Both the position numbers and the translations under genes were made by a program. Positions 8,538-17,674 of a DNA stretch of 64,000 bases are shown one piece after another. This stretch comes from Rhizobium sp. FKL33 (lineage in GTDB: Bacteria > Pseudomonadota > Alphaproteobacteria > Rhizobiales > Rhizobiaceae). The notes beneath the pieces were generated by a model. That model was not told the DNA's origin and did no database searches. It saw only the letters and a list, made by a program, of their open reading frames with translations. The stretch spans positions 124,001 to 188,000 of the forward strand of contig NZ_STFX01000006.1 of the NCBI RefSeq assembly GCF_005222915.1. The letters run 5' to 3'. Numbering within the stretch: the first letter of the stretch is position 1; each line of letters begins with the position of its first letter.

Positions 8538-8614
8538 TGGACCAATTTATGATCTTCGTCAACCATGATGGACCAGAGATATCATTATTGATCTCTTTCT
8601 CATTCTGTGGTCCA
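8538..8614. promoter_or_regulatory. Three TGGNCCA operator-like sites between gntR and uxuA
   Basis: The 7-mer TGGNCCA occurs three times in the 123-bp divergent region: TTGGACCAA at 8538-8546, TGGACCA at 8570-8576 and TGGTCCA at 8608-8614. Centres are 31 and 38 bases apart. TGG...CCA half-sites are typical of FadR-type GntR repressors, so these are the likely operators for the adjacent regulator. Confidence 0.6.
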
Positions 8615-8638
8615 ACATTACGGCAAGGGAGGATGATG

Positions 8639-9820
8639 ATGCAGGAATGTTTTCGCTGGTACGGGCCGAATGACCCTGTCACGCTCGACCATATCAAGCA
8701 GGCCGGCGCCACAGGCGTGGTCTCGGCGCTTCACCACATCTATGACGGCTCCGCTTGGCCGGAAGACGAGATTCTGAGCTACAAGCGGCGGATCGAGGCC
8801 GAGGGGCTCGAATGGTCGGTGGTCGAGAGCATTCCGGTGCATAATTCGATCAAGATTGGCGGCCCTGAGCGCAGCGCCTATATCGGCCGCTACAAGGATA
8901 CGATCCGGGCGCTGGCCAAGTCCGGCATCCGCACCATCTGCTACAATTTCATGCCGGTGGTCGATTGGACCCGAACCGATCTCATGTATCGCATGCCCTC
9001 GTCCGGTTATGCGCTGCGCTTCGACGCGATTGATTTCGCGGCCTACGACCTGTTCATTCTTGCGAGACAAGCCGCAGAGGCAGACTACTCCCCCGCACGC
9101 ATAGCCGAAGCGCAAGCTCGGTTCGAAACCATGGACGAGGCGACCCAGGCGCGGATCGAAAAGAACCTGATCGCCGGCCTGCCCGCCACCGAGCGCGCCT
9201 ATGATCGCCCAGCCTTCCGCGCCGCGCTTGCCGACTACGCTGGAATCGACGCCGCGACGCTGCGCGGCAACCTCCATCATTTCCTGCGCGAGATCGTTCC
9301 TGTCGCGGCCGAATGCGGGGCGCGGCTCTGCATTCACCCCGACGATCCGCCATTCTCGCTGTTCGGCCTGCCGCGCGTGGTCTCGACGGCCGAAGACGCC
9401 CGTTCGATCCTCAACGCCGTGGATCTGCCGGAAAACGGCCTGACCTTCTGCACCGGCTCCTATGGCGCCCGCGCCGACAATGATCTCGTCGCCATGGTCG
9501 AGGAATTCGGTCCGCGCATCCACTTCACCCATCTGCGCAATGTGCGGATCGAGCCCGACGGCTCCTTCCACGAATCCGACCATCTCGACGGTTCCGGCGA
9601 CATGGTCGGCGTGATCATGGCGCTGATGAAGGAGGAGAAGCGACGGAGGGAAGAAGGACGGCAGGATTGGCGGATTCCTCTCCGCCCCGACCACGGCCAT
9701 CTGCTTGCCGATGATATCGGCAAGGCGCGGGTCAATCCGGGCTATTCGCTGATCGGCCGCCTGAAGGGATTGGCCGAAATCCGCGGCGTGATGCGAGCCG
9801 TGGAACGGTTGGCGGCGTGA
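8639..9820 (+). CDS. uxuA: Mannonate dehydratase
   Basis: Catalyses dehydration of D-mannonate to 2-keto-3-deoxygluconate in glucuronate/fructuronate catabolism. The 393-residue product matches UxuA in length and opens with [19 protein letters not shown] and GVVSALHHI, nearly identical to E. coli UxuA. Later segments such as [32 protein letters not shown] and HFTHLRNV carry the metal-binding His/Asp/Cys set. Three tandem ATGs (8633, 8636, 8639) follow AAGGGAGG at 8625-8632; 8639 has the best spacing. It is divergent from the GntR/SDR operon and controlled from the shared operator region. Confidence 0.97.
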   Translation: MQECFRWYGPNDPVTLDHIKQAGATGVVSALHHIYDGSAWPEDEILSYKRRIEAEGLEWSVVESIPVHNSIKIGGPERSAYIGRYKDTIRALAKSGIRTICYNFMPVVDWTRTDLMYRMPSSGYALRFDAIDFAAYDLFILARQAAEADYSPARIAEAQARFETMDEATQARIEKNLIAGLPATERAYDRPAFRAALADYAGIDAATLRGNLHHFLREIVPVAAECGARLCIHPDDPPFSLFGLPRVVSTAEDARSILNAVDLPENGLTFCTGSYGARADNDLVAMVEEFGPRIHFTHLRNVRIEPDGSFHESDHLDGSGDMVGVIMALMKEEKRRREEGRQDWRIPLRPDHGHLLADDIGKARVNPGYSLIGRLKGLAEIRGVMRAVERLAA

Positions 9821-9835
9821 TCGCCGCCCATCGCC

Positions 9836-10336
9836 TCAGATGGGCGCTTCCCAGAGTTCGATAAAGACGTGATCGACATCATCGGCCTCAGCCAGCGCCG
9901 TGCCGAAATAAACTGCGTCGCCAAGCCTTCGATAGGGCCCATCGGGCGTTTCAAGCGTCGCGCGTGTGCGGCCCTTGAAACTTCCGTCAGCCTGCGGGAC
10001 CATCTTGCCGGCATTGGTCACCATGACAGGCGTGCCGTCCTCGAGTTCGAAACAATAGCGGGCCTCGACTGCGTAGGAGCCGTCCGGCAGACGGATTGCA
10101 AAATCCGCGCCGCCAGGAAGGATGCGGCCGCGCCAGCCAATCCCGCGCGCCTCGCCGCCGACGATCGGAAACATCGACCGGACATGGCCCTGGACGGTCA
10201 CGAATTCCAGCGCGGGGCCGAGATCGGCGCGGATGACACAGGCCTTGCGCAGCAAGGGTTCACCGAGCGTCGTGGTCGCGCCGAGCGAAGTCATGTCTAT
10301 GTCGAGGTCATGCGGCTTCATGAGTGACCCGTCCAT
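9836..10336 (-). CDS. DUF3237 family protein
   Basis: A 166-residue (161 if the ATG at 10321 is used) protein of the DUF3237 beta-barrel family, function unknown. Recognisable segments are EPLLRKACVIRADLG, the GGEARGIGWRGRILPGGADF core, ARYCFELEDGTPVMVTNAGKM and a C-terminal GDAVYFGTALAE. It is the last gene of the TetR/amidohydrolase operon and overlaps the amidohydrolase end by 14-29 bases. It converges with uxuA over a 15-base gap. No signal peptide is seen. DUF3237 members often accompany oxidoreductases and amidohydrolases in catabolic clusters. Confidence 0.8.
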   Translation of the reverse strand: MDGSLMKPHDLDIDMTSLGATTTLGEPLLRKACVIRADLGPALEFVTVQGHVRSMFPIVGGEARGIGWRGRILPGGADFAIRLPDGSYAVEARYCFELEDGTPVMVTNAGKMVPQADGSFKGRTRATLETPDGPYRRLGDAVYFGTALAEADDVDHVFIELWEAPI

Positions 10337-11960
10337 CGCAAATCGTCATTCTGATCTCAAGCGCCGCGATTTCTTCCGCAGGCGTCGCCTCGATATCGCC
10401 AGAGAGCAAAACGAGGTCGGCCAGCATGCCCGGTTTCAGCGTCCCGATCTTGTCGTCCATATGACCGACATAGGCGCCGTTGCGCGTGAAGGCGGCGAGA
10501 ACGTCGTGAAGGCCGAGGCGCTGATCCGGCAATCCCGGAAGATGCGGCTTGCGAGTCAGGGCCGTCTGGATGCCGAGAAGCGGATCGATGGGCACGATCG
10601 GCCAGTCCGAAGAGAAGGCGATCGTTGCGCCGGCTTCATGCAGCATCTTCCACGCATAGGCATATGGCGCCCGCTCGGGACCAATGCTGCGCGAGGTCGG
10701 CGTTTCTCCGACCGGCGCATGCAGAGGCTGAACTGAGGCGACCACGCCGAGCTCGGCGAAACGACCGATATCGGCGGGATCGATCATCTCCACATGTTCG
10801 ATGCGATGGCGGCTGTCGCGTGGTCCATTGGCTTCGCGCGCGGCCTGGTAGCCGTCGAGCGTGATGCGGACGGCGGCGTCGCCGATCGCGTGCACGGCGA
10901 TTTGCAGACCCCGGCGATCGGCTTCGATGGCGGCTTGCTTGAAGCTCTCGGCGTCGAAGATCGGGTCGCCACGTAGGCCGGGGCGATCAGAGTATTCGGC
11001 CAGCATAGCGGCGGTGCCGCTTTCGATGACGCCGTCGACAAAGATCTTGACCCGGCCGCAGCTGAGCTTGTCGCCAGTGAAATCACGCGTCATGGCCGAG
11101 GCGCGCTCAAGTTCCGAAAGCGGCATCTCCCGCGTCAGATGGAAAGGCACGGAGATACGGGCAAGCAGTTCGCCGTCCTTCTCGACATCGCTGAGAAGCT
11201 CCAGGAGATGCCGGTTGCCGTCCATATTGTGCATGGAGGTGATACCCTTGGAGGCGACGAACCGCATGCCTGCCTTCAGGGTCTCCATATCCTCGCGCCA
11301 TTCGTCCGGCGTCGGCGTCTGCGGCGGCTCAACGCCGGACATGCCCAGCATTTCGCGGCCGCCTGACGTTCGCAGATCGAGCACCGGCAACAGCGCGAAT
11401 TTTTCGCGCAATTCGCCGGTCGCAAACCCGTCTTCGCCCATCACAACTTCGTTGCCGACAGGCAGGGACTTACCGTTGAGAAGACCCGCCGCCTTCAGCG
11501 CCGCCGTATTGGCGAAGAGCGTATGGAAGTCATAGGCCATAACGGCCAAGGGCCGGTCCGGGCACATGGCGTCGAGAGCATGACGATCGAGCCGCGTGCC
11601 CTTGCCGAGAATTTCGTAATCCGCCCCCTGGGCGAACAGCAGTCCTTCATGGGGACGGGAAGCGGAGAAGGCCTCGACGGCGGCCTTCATCGCATCGAAA
11701 CCCTTGATATCGGCGAGCTGCAACAGGGTCTGGCCATAGGCTCCGGAAAACAGATGCAGGTGGCTCTCGACGAAACCGGGCATCAAACTTGCGCCGTTGC
11801 CGTCCACGATGCGGGTGTCGGGTCCGGCATGGCTCATCACGAGGTCGCGGTCGCCGACGGCCAGAATACGATTTTCCTCAATCGCCAAGGCTTCCGCTCG
11901 CGGCGCTTCATCGTCCATGGTGAGCACATGGGCGTTGATAAAAATGATCGAAGCAGTCAT
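10308..11960 (-). CDS. Amidohydrolase family protein (YtcJ-like)
   Basis: A 550-residue metal-dependent amidohydrolase of the YtcJ/Amidohydro_3 type. It starts ASIIFINAHVLTMDD, has the HxH metal motif in MPGFVESHLHLFSG, further His in ALHAIGDAAVR-like QIAVHAIGDAAVRITLDG and HRIEHVEMI, and the FSSDWPIVPIDPL Asp segment. It ends in the usual IGTLKPGMLADLVLLSGDI. It overlaps the TetR gene by 4 bases and the DUF3237 gene downstream. Because the operon is divergent from a polyamine importer, a role on an N-acyl or amide substrate is a reasonable guess only. Confidence 0.9.
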   Translation of the reverse strand: MTASIIFINAHVLTMDDEAPRAEALAIEENRILAVGDRDLVMSHAGPDTRIVDGNGASLMPGFVESHLHLFSGAYGQTLLQLADIKGFDAMKAAVEAFSASRPHEGLLFAQGADYEILGKGTRLDRHALDAMCPDRPLAVMAYDFHTLFANTAALKAAGLLNGKSLPVGNEVVMGEDGFATGELREKFALLPVLDLRTSGGREMLGMSGVEPPQTPTPDEWREDMETLKAGMRFVASKGITSMHNMDGNRHLLELLSDVEKDGELLARISVPFHLTREMPLSELERASAMTRDFTGDKLSCGRVKIFVDGVIESGTAAMLAEYSDRPGLRGDPIFDAESFKQAAIEADRRGLQIAVHAIGDAAVRITLDGYQAAREANGPRDSRHRIEHVEMIDPADIGRFAELGVVASVQPLHAPVGETPTSRSIGPERAPYAYAWKMLHEAGATIAFSSDWPIVPIDPLLGIQTALTRKPHLPGLPDQRLGLHDVLAAFTRNGAYVGHMDDKIGTLKPGMLADLVLLSGDIEATPAEEIAALEIRMTICDGRVTHEAA

Positions 11961-12646
11961 GCGGCTGAACCTTTGCGGCGGGGTTTTGCAATGCTGTCGT
12001 CTTCGAACAGCATGTGGACGAGCGGCATGATGCGCGCCCTGAGGATGACTTCATGCTCCTCGAGGCTCTGGTCCACATTGGTGATCAGACTCAGGAAGGT
12101 CGGCATCCAGACATCGTGAAACAACTGCGCCAGCAATTTCGGCTGCGGCTCGACCTGCGCGCGCAACTTGAGGTCGAGTTCGGCGAAAAACTCGGCGACC
12201 ACATCGACCAAAGCGTCGGAAACACTGGCATATTGTGCGGCGAGCTCGGTCTCCGGGTGTCGAATGGCCGCGGATTCGGCGTAACGCCAAACTCGTTTGC
12301 CGGCGATTTCCAGCGTGCGGCGCGAGACCCGGGCGAAAAGGTTGAGGATCAGTGTCGCAAGATCGGTGTTTTCGGTCCAGTGCAGCGGACGATCGTTTTC
12401 ACGCGCTTCGGTGGTGCCCTCGCTGATCAGCGCGATCAGCACCCCGTCCTTCGAGCCGAAATAGTTGAAAACCGTCGGCGCGGAGATGCCGGCCGCCGCC
12501 GCGATGTCCGCCATCGTCGTCGCATCTATCCCCTGGCGCGCAAACAGTTCCTGCGCAGCTGAGATGATCTCATCCCGCCGCTTCGCTTTCTTCCGGCTGC
12601 GCAGTCCCGGCTCGGGCTGGCTGACGTCGATAACCACATCGCTCAT
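11957..12646 (-). CDS. TetR/AcrR-family regulator
   Basis: A 229-residue TetR repressor. The N-terminal helix-turn-helix lies at about residues 22-70: RRDEIISAAQELFARQGIDATTM, then AAAAGISAPTVFNYFGSKDGVLIAL. The C-terminal helical ligand domain is not assignable. It starts the leftward amidohydrolase operon and faces potABCD across a 97-bp region that holds a 22-bp palindrome, so it probably controls its own operon and the polyamine importer. Confidence 0.9.
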   Translation of the reverse strand: MSDVVIDVSQPEPGLRSRKKAKRRDEIISAAQELFARQGIDATTMADIAAAAGISAPTVFNYFGSKDGVLIALISEGTTEARENDRPLHWTENTDLATLILNLFARVSRRTLEIAGKRVWRYAESAAIRHPETELAAQYASVSDALVDVVAEFFAELDLKLRAQVEPQPKLLAQLFHDVWMPTFLSLITNVDQSLEEHEVILRARIMPLVHMLFEDDSIAKPRRKGSAA

Positions 12647-12651
12647 TTTTT

Positions 12652-12708
12652 ACACGCTATATTTTTTGTGTCGATAAAAAATTTGGTTGACTAAAATGAT
12701 TTTGTCAA
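12652..12708. promoter_or_regulatory. Divergent tetR/pot control region with two dyads
   Basis: The stronger dyad is at 12687-12708: arms TTGAC and GTCAA 12 bases apart, with AAA/TTT also matching inside (16 of 22 positions symmetric). The second, weaker dyad is ACAC (12652-12655) and GTGT (12668-12671), also 12 bases apart. The TTGACT of the stronger dyad could double as the -35 of the pot promoter. Both suit a TetR dimer. Confidence 0.5.
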
Positions 12709-12743
12709 TACGCATATTGAAGACCTTTGGGGACAAGAGGCTG

Positions 12744-13808
12744 ATGCTCGACATTCGTGAACTTTCTAAGCGCTTCGGTTACGGCAATGCGACGGTGACC
12801 GCGCTGCATGAGGTGAGTTTCTCCATCACGGAAGGAGAATTCTTCACCCTTCTCGGTCCGTCGGGCTGCGGAAAGACAACTCTGCTTCGTCTGATCGCCG
12901 GCTTCAGCGCGCCGAGCGGCGGCGCGCTGATCCTTGACGGCAAGGACATCGCGCAGATGCCGCCCAACCGCCGACCGGTCAACACGGTCTTCCAGAACTA
13001 CGCGCTCTTTCCGCATATGACGGTCGCCCAGAACGTCGCTTTTGCATTGGACGCCCAGGGCAGGCCACGATCCGAGGTGGAGCCGGCGGTGGACGCCATG
13101 CTGAAGCTGGTCCAGCTCGACCATCTCAAGAACCGCAAGAGCTCCGAACTCTCCGGCGGCCAGCAGCAGCGCGTGGCGCTTGCCCGCGCTTTGGTCGCAA
13201 GACCGCGCATTCTTCTGCTCGACGAGCCGCTGTCTGCGCTGGACATGAAGCTCCGCAAGGACATGCAGATCGAACTCAAGCGACTGCAACGCGAAACCGG
13301 CCTTACCTTCATCTTCGTGACCCATGATCAGGAAGAAGCGCTGACGATGTCGGACCGCATCGCCGTGATGAGCGGCGGCCGCGTCCAGCAGATCGCCACG
13401 CCGCGCGAACTCTATGATCGACCTGCCAATCGTTTCGTGGCGGGCTTCATCGGCGAGTCGAATTTCCTGCCCGCCCACGCCAAGGCGGGCGTGATCAGCC
13501 TCGGCGATGCGCGGTCCCCACTCAACGGCGCAGCGGATGGTCCCGTCACGCTGATGATCCGGCCCGAGCATGTGGCGCTTGCGACCACGCTTCCGGAAGC
13601 GCTCAATTTCACCGCAACGGTCAGGCAATCTGTTTTCTTCGGCACGGACACGCATGTGCATCTGGCGCTGCCGGACGGTTCCGCGCTGGTCGCGCGCGTA
13701 CAGAACGCGCTGCATGGCGGCAAAAGGTTCATCGATGGGGAAACCATTCCCGTGGCGCTGCCCGCCGAGGCCCTGCGCGCCCTCGTCGACATGGAGGAAA
13801 AAGCGTGA
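12744..13808 (+). CDS. potA: Polyamine ABC transporter ATP-binding protein (PotA type)
   Basis: A 354-residue ATPase with an ABC domain (Walker [10 protein letters not shown] at residues 38-46, signature [16 protein letters not shown], Walker [13 protein letters not shown]) and a C-terminal TOBE domain ([10 protein letters not shown]). I chose ATG 12744, preceded by AGAGG; an earlier TTG at 12687 lies inside the operator. The combination with two PotB/PotC-type permeases and a PotD-type binding protein identifies a spermidine/putrescine-class importer. Downstream agmatine deiminase suggests agmatine or putrescine as ligand. Confidence 0.92.
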   Translation: MLDIRELSKRFGYGNATVTALHEVSFSITEGEFFTLLGPSGCGKTTLLRLIAGFSAPSGGALILDGKDIAQMPPNRRPVNTVFQNYALFPHMTVAQNVAFALDAQGRPRSEVEPAVDAMLKLVQLDHLKNRKSSELSGGQQQRVALARALVARPRILLLDEPLSALDMKLRKDMQIELKRLQRETGLTFIFVTHDQEEALTMSDRIAVMSGGRVQQIATPRELYDRPANRFVAGFIGESNFLPAHAKAGVISLGDARSPLNGAADGPVTLMIRPEHVALATTLPEALNFTATVRQSVFFGTDTHVHLALPDGSALVARVQNALHGGKRFIDGETIPVALPAEALRALVDMEEKA

Positions 13809-14698
13809 GCGCTTCCGAGACATGGCGCCGCTGGGGACTCGTCCTGCCGGCCGTGACGATCATCATGCTGTTTTCGATCCTGCCTCTGAGCGTGGTCGTC
13901 GTCTATTCCTTCCTGACGCCGGGCGACTTCGGCAATGTCAAATGGATATTCTCGACCGATGGCTGGTTCTCCGTCCTCTTCGAGCGTGACATCTTCGACG
14001 ACACGGTCAGTCTTTCAGACGCCAATCTGATCATTCTCGCCCGCTCCGTGGGCCTTTCTCTCGCGACAACGCTGATTACCCTCGTCTTCGGCCTGCCGAC
14101 GGCCTGGTTCATCGCCACCCGCCCGGCCTCGCAACGCGGTTTCTGGTTGTTCCTGATCACCATTCCCTTCTGGACCAACCTTCTCGTCCGCACCATCGCC
14201 GTGCAAGAAATGATCCGCTCCGAGGGAGTCCTAAATCGCCTGCTCATGGCGCTCGGGATCATTCATGAGCCGCTGCAGATGATGTTCACCAATTTCGCGG
14301 TGTTGCTTGGCATGGCCTATGTCTTCCTGCCGCTGATGGTGCTGCCGGTTTATGCGGCCATCGAGAAATTCGATTTTCGCCTCGCGGAAGCCGGCTACGA
14401 CCTCTACGCCTCGCGCCTCTACTGCCTGCGCCGTGTGATCCTGCCGCTGGTGCGGCCGGGCATCATCGCCGGTTCGATCCTCGTCTTCGTGCCGTCGCTC
14501 GGCGCCTATGTGACGCCGCGCATCATGGGCGGCGGCAAGTCGATGATGCTCGGCAATCTCATTGAAATGCAGTTCGGCCAGGGCCGCAACTGGCCGCTCG
14601 GCGCGGCGCTGTCGATCACTCTGACGATTTTGGTGCTCGCGGCCCTCATCTGGTACACGCGCCTCACCTCCGCCCGCAAGGAGCGCAACCATGGTTGA
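13805..14698 (+). CDS. potB: Polyamine ABC transporter permease (PotB type)
   Basis: A 297-residue inner-membrane permease with six predicted helices and the BPD_transp_1 EAA loop ([28 protein letters not shown]). It has the family segment [19 protein letters not shown] and [27 protein letters not shown], characteristic of PotB. The start is GTG at 13805, overlapping the potA stop in a GTGA junction. The gene overlaps potC by 8 bases. Confidence 0.92.
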   Translation: MSASETWRRWGLVLPAVTIIMLFSILPLSVVVVYSFLTPGDFGNVKWIFSTDGWFSVLFERDIFDDTVSLSDANLIILARSVGLSLATTLITLVFGLPTAWFIATRPASQRGFWLFLITIPFWTNLLVRTIAVQEMIRSEGVLNRLLMALGIIHEPLQMMFTNFAVLLGMAYVFLPLMVLPVYAAIEKFDFRLAEAGYDLYASRLYCLRRVILPLVRPGIIAGSILVFVPSLGAYVTPRIMGGGKSMMLGNLIEMQFGQGRNWPLGAALSITLTILVLAALIWYTRLTSARKERNHG

Positions 14699-15494
14699 AC
14701 GCGGCTTCGACGTCAAACGCCTGCCCGGCGCGGCCCTGCTCGCCATCGCCTGCTTCGTGATCCTCTACGTGCCGATGGCCATCCTCGTCGCCTATTCCTT
14801 CAATGCCGGCAAGGTGATCGGCAATTGGGAAGGCTTCTCGCTCAACTGGTATTTCATGGCGCTCGAGAACGAAGCCTTCATGGACGCCGCCGTGAACTCG
14901 CTGATCATCGCGACCTCGGCTGCGGTGATATCGACGATCCTCGCCACCATGGCCGCGCTCGCGACCACGCGCGGCGACGGCTTCAGGGGCGAAGGCGCCG
15001 TCCACATTATCTTGAACCAGCCGCTGATGGTGCCGGAAATCGTGCTCGCCATCGCGCTCCTCATCATCATCGGCCAGATCAAGCAGGCGACAGGCTATAC
15101 CGGGCTCGGCTTTCTGATCGCCGCGCACACCACCTTTTGCATTCCCTTCGCCTATCTGCCGATCCGCGCCCGGCTTGAAGGCATGGATCTCAGCCTCGAG
15201 ACGGCAGCCGCCGATCTCTACGCCAGTCGCTTCTATACGTTCCGGCGGGTGACGCTGCCGCTGCTCGCGCCTGCGATCATGGCGGGCTTCATGCTGGCCT
15301 TCGTCGTCTCGCTCGACGACCTCGTGATGAGCGACTTTCTCAAATCTCCCGGCCAGGAAACGCTTCCGACCTATCTCATGGGCGAATTGCGGCGAAACCT
15401 GACTTCGGAAATCTACGCCATTTCCTCGCTTCTGCTCCTCATCAGCGTGCTGATCGTGGCGGGGTCATGGGTGGCAACGCGCAAGAAAAACTAA
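14691..15494 (+). CDS. potC: Polyamine ABC transporter permease (PotC type)
   Basis: A 267-residue permease with about six membrane helices, the EAA loop LETAAADLYASRFYTFRRVTLPLLAPAI, and the PotC-like segment AFVVSLDDLVMSDFLKSPGQETLPTYLMG. It is the partner of the preceding permease, forming the heterodimeric channel. Tight coupling with its neighbours (8-base overlap upstream, 17 bases to the binding protein) marks one operon. Confidence 0.92.
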   Translation: MVERGFDVKRLPGAALLAIACFVILYVPMAILVAYSFNAGKVIGNWEGFSLNWYFMALENEAFMDAAVNSLIIATSAAVISTILATMAALATTRGDGFRGEGAVHIILNQPLMVPEIVLAIALLIIIGQIKQATGYTGLGFLIAAHTTFCIPFAYLPIRARLEGMDLSLETAAADLYASRFYTFRRVTLPLLAPAIMAGFMLAFVVSLDDLVMSDFLKSPGQETLPTYLMGELRRNLTSEIYAISSLLLLISVLIVAGSWVATRKKN

Positions 15495-15511
15495 ACAAAG
15501 AGGTGAACATC

Positions 15512-16546
15512 ATGAAATACGCTTACCGCCTGGCCGCATCCACGGCTCTTCTGGTCAGTGTCGGATTTCCCGCACTCGCCGAAGGGCAGCTCAATATCTA
15601 CAATTTCGGCCTCTACACGCCGCCGGATCTGATCAAGAAATTCGAACAGGCCTATGACGTCAAAGTCTCGGTCACCGAATACGACTCCAACGAAACCGCC
15701 ATGGCCAAGATCGAGGCCGGCGGCCACGGCTTCGACATCGTCATCCCGTCTGCCTCGGTGGTGCCGATCTATATCGAGAAGGGGCTGCTCCTGAAGAGCG
15801 AGCCGTCCCAGATGTCGAACTTCAAGAACGTCAATGCCGAATGGGTCGATGTCGATTGGGACGCCGGTCGCCACTACACGGTTCCGTGGGTCTGGGGCAC
15901 CACCGGCGTGATGGTCAACACCAAGATCTATAAGGGCGACATCAACACCTCTGCCGTCATTTTCGATCCGCCGGAGGAGCTTAAGGGCAAAATCAACGTC
16001 GTCCCCTCAATGAATGACGTCATCGACATGGCGATCGGCTATGTCGGAGGACAACCCTGCACCGATGACAAGACGGTCCTGAAGGCTGCGCGCGACAAGC
16101 TGATGGCGGCCAAGCCCTCTTGGGCGTCGATCGATTATGCGAGCTTCGAGAAGTTCATCAAGGAAGACCTCCAGGCGTCTGTGTTCTGGAGCGGCGCGAC
16201 AATGCGCATCCGCGCTGAAAATCCCGGCTTCGCCTATGGCTATCCGAAGGAGGGCTATGCGCTCTGGCAGGACAACGCCGCCATTCTCGCCGACGCCAAA
16301 AATGTCGAAAACGCCAAACTTTTCCTCAACTTCATCATGGACCCGGAAAATGCGGCGCTGATATCCAACTATACGCGCTATGGCAACGCCATCACGGGCT
16401 CGGAGAAATTCATGGATCCCGAATTGCCGAAGGCGCCGGAAATGAACATTCCGCCTGAACTCAAATCGGCGGCGCATTTCCAGGTGACATGCCCTGCCGA
16501 CGTTCAACAGATCTATACGAAGATCTGGACCGAACTGACGAAATAA
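15512..16546 (+). CDS. potD: Polyamine-binding periplasmic protein (PotD/PotF type)
   Basis: A 344-residue periplasmic binding protein with a Sec signal (KYAYRLAASTALLVSVGFPALA, cleavage after ALA). The mature part starts GQLNIYNFGLYTPPDLIKKFEQAYDVKVSVTEYDSNETAMAKIEAG, the classic PotD/PotF fold opening, with GFDIVIPSASVVPIYIEKGLL and NTKIYK following. ATG 15512 has AAAGAGGTGA upstream; an in-frame ATG at 15467 inside the potC end would destroy the signal peptide. The ligand is probably putrescine, spermidine or agmatine judging from the neighbours. Confidence 0.93.
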   Translation: MKYAYRLAASTALLVSVGFPALAEGQLNIYNFGLYTPPDLIKKFEQAYDVKVSVTEYDSNETAMAKIEAGGHGFDIVIPSASVVPIYIEKGLLLKSEPSQMSNFKNVNAEWVDVDWDAGRHYTVPWVWGTTGVMVNTKIYKGDINTSAVIFDPPEELKGKINVVPSMNDVIDMAIGYVGGQPCTDDKTVLKAARDKLMAAKPSWASIDYASFEKFIKEDLQASVFWSGATMRIRAENPGFAYGYPKEGYALWQDNAAILADAKNVENAKLFLNFIMDPENAALISNYTRYGNAITGSEKFMDPELPKAPEMNIPPELKSAAHFQVTCPADVQQIYTKIWTELTK

Positions 16547-16554
16547 TGCGACAA

Positions 16555-16583
16555 CGCCCGGCGCGATCTCGTCTCGCCGGGCG
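16555..16583 (+). terminator. Hairpin after the binding-protein gene
   Basis: CGCCCGGCG (16555-16563) pairs perfectly with CGCCGGGCG (16575-16583) around an 11-base loop, 8 bases after the potD stop and without a T-run. It probably stabilises the binding-protein mRNA or attenuates transcription into the agmatine deiminase gene. Confidence 0.4.
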
Positions 16584-16624
16584 CCCAGCCTGATTTGCCG
16601 TTCATCACGAAAAGAGTCCCGACC

Positions 16625-17674
16625 ATGACCTGGCGCATGCCCTCCGAAACAGCCCCGCACGACCGCACCTGGATGGCGTTTCCGCGCCAGGGGGCCACGC
16701 TCGGCGAGGGAGAGGCATGGCAGGAAACCGGCTACGCCGCCTGGACCGCCGTCGCCCACGCCATCGCCGAGTTCGAACCTGTTTCCATGGTGGTGGACCC
16801 GTCAGAGCGCGACCGCGCCCGGCGCATGCTGGGCAGCCATGTCGAGATCGTCGAAGCCCCGCTCGACGAATTCTGGATGCGCGATTTCGGCCCGACCTTC
16901 GTGCTCGATGACGAACGGCCCGGCGTCCTCGGCGCCGTGGACTGGATCTTCAACGGCTGGGGCGACCATGAATGGTCCGAATGGAAGAAGGCGAACGAAA
17001 TCGCGCGCCTGATTGCCGTTCATACGGGCGCTGAACTCATTTCCAGCGTGCTGGTCAACGAAGGCGGCGGCATTCATGTCGACGGCGAAGGCACAGTCCT
17101 CGTCACCGACACCGTGCAGCTCGACCCGCGCCGCAATCCCTATGCCGACCGCGCCCGCGTGGAGGCGGAACTCGCCCGCACGCTGGGGGCGACCAAGGCG
17201 ATCTGGCTGCCGCGTGGCCTGACCCGCGATTACGAAGACTTCGGCACCAGCGGCCATGTCGATATCGTCGCGACGATCGCCTCACCCGGCGTATTGCTTG
17301 TCCACAAACAGTCCAATCCCGAGCATCCCGACCACCAGGTTATGCGCGAGATCCGCGGCCTTCTGGCCGAGGCCAGAGACGCCGCCGGCCGGCGCTTCAC
17401 TCTTCTTGATCTCGACGCGCCCGCCCAGATCCGCGACGAGGATGGCTTCGTCGATTTCAGCTACGTCAATCATCTCACCGTCAATGGTGGCGTGATCGCC
17501 TGCGGCTTCGGCGACGAAAAGGCTGACGCTGCGGCTGCCGAGGTTCTGCAGCAGGCCTATCCGGGGCGGAAAGTGGTCACTGTCGATTCCCGCGCCATCT
17601 TCGCGCGAGGCGGCGGCATTCATTGCATCACCCAGCAGCAGCCTGCCGTTGAGACGAAGGCGTCACGATCATGA
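16625..17674 (+). CDS. aguA: Agmatine deiminase family protein
   Basis: Hydrolyses agmatine to N-carbamoylputrescine and ammonia (PPADI guanidino-modifying fold). The 349-residue protein has the family blocks EFWMRDFGPTFV, VDWIFNGWG, EGGGIHVDGEGT, GHVD and the C-terminal GGGIHCITQQQP with catalytic Cys334. I chose ATG 16625 (TWRMPSETAPHD opening, as in known agmatine deiminases); an earlier ATG at 16595 would add 10 residues. It follows the polyamine importer and overlaps the amidase gene by 4 bases, so the two enzymes probably act in sequence. Confidence 0.9.
   Translation: MTWRMPSETAPHDRTWMAFPRQGATLGEGEAWQETGYAAWTAVAHAIAEFEPVSMVVDPSERDRARRMLGSHVEIVEAPLDEFWMRDFGPTFVLDDERPGVLGAVDWIFNGWGDHEWSEWKKANEIARLIAVHTGAELISSVLVNEGGGIHVDGEGTVLVTDTVQLDPRRNPYADRARVEAELARTLGATKAIWLPRGLTRDYEDFGTSGHVDIVATIASPGVLLVHKQSNPEHPDHQVMREIRGLLAEARDAAGRRFTLLDLDAPAQIRDEDGFVDFSYVNHLTVNGGVIACGFGDEKADAAAAEVLQQAYPGRKVVTVDSRAIFARGGGIHCITQQQPAVETKASRS

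Noticed and set aside
7847-8632. In-frame extension of more than 260 codons ahead of uxuA
   Set aside because: It is antisense to the GntR regulator and runs through the operators. UxuA length and the ribosome site support the start at 8639.
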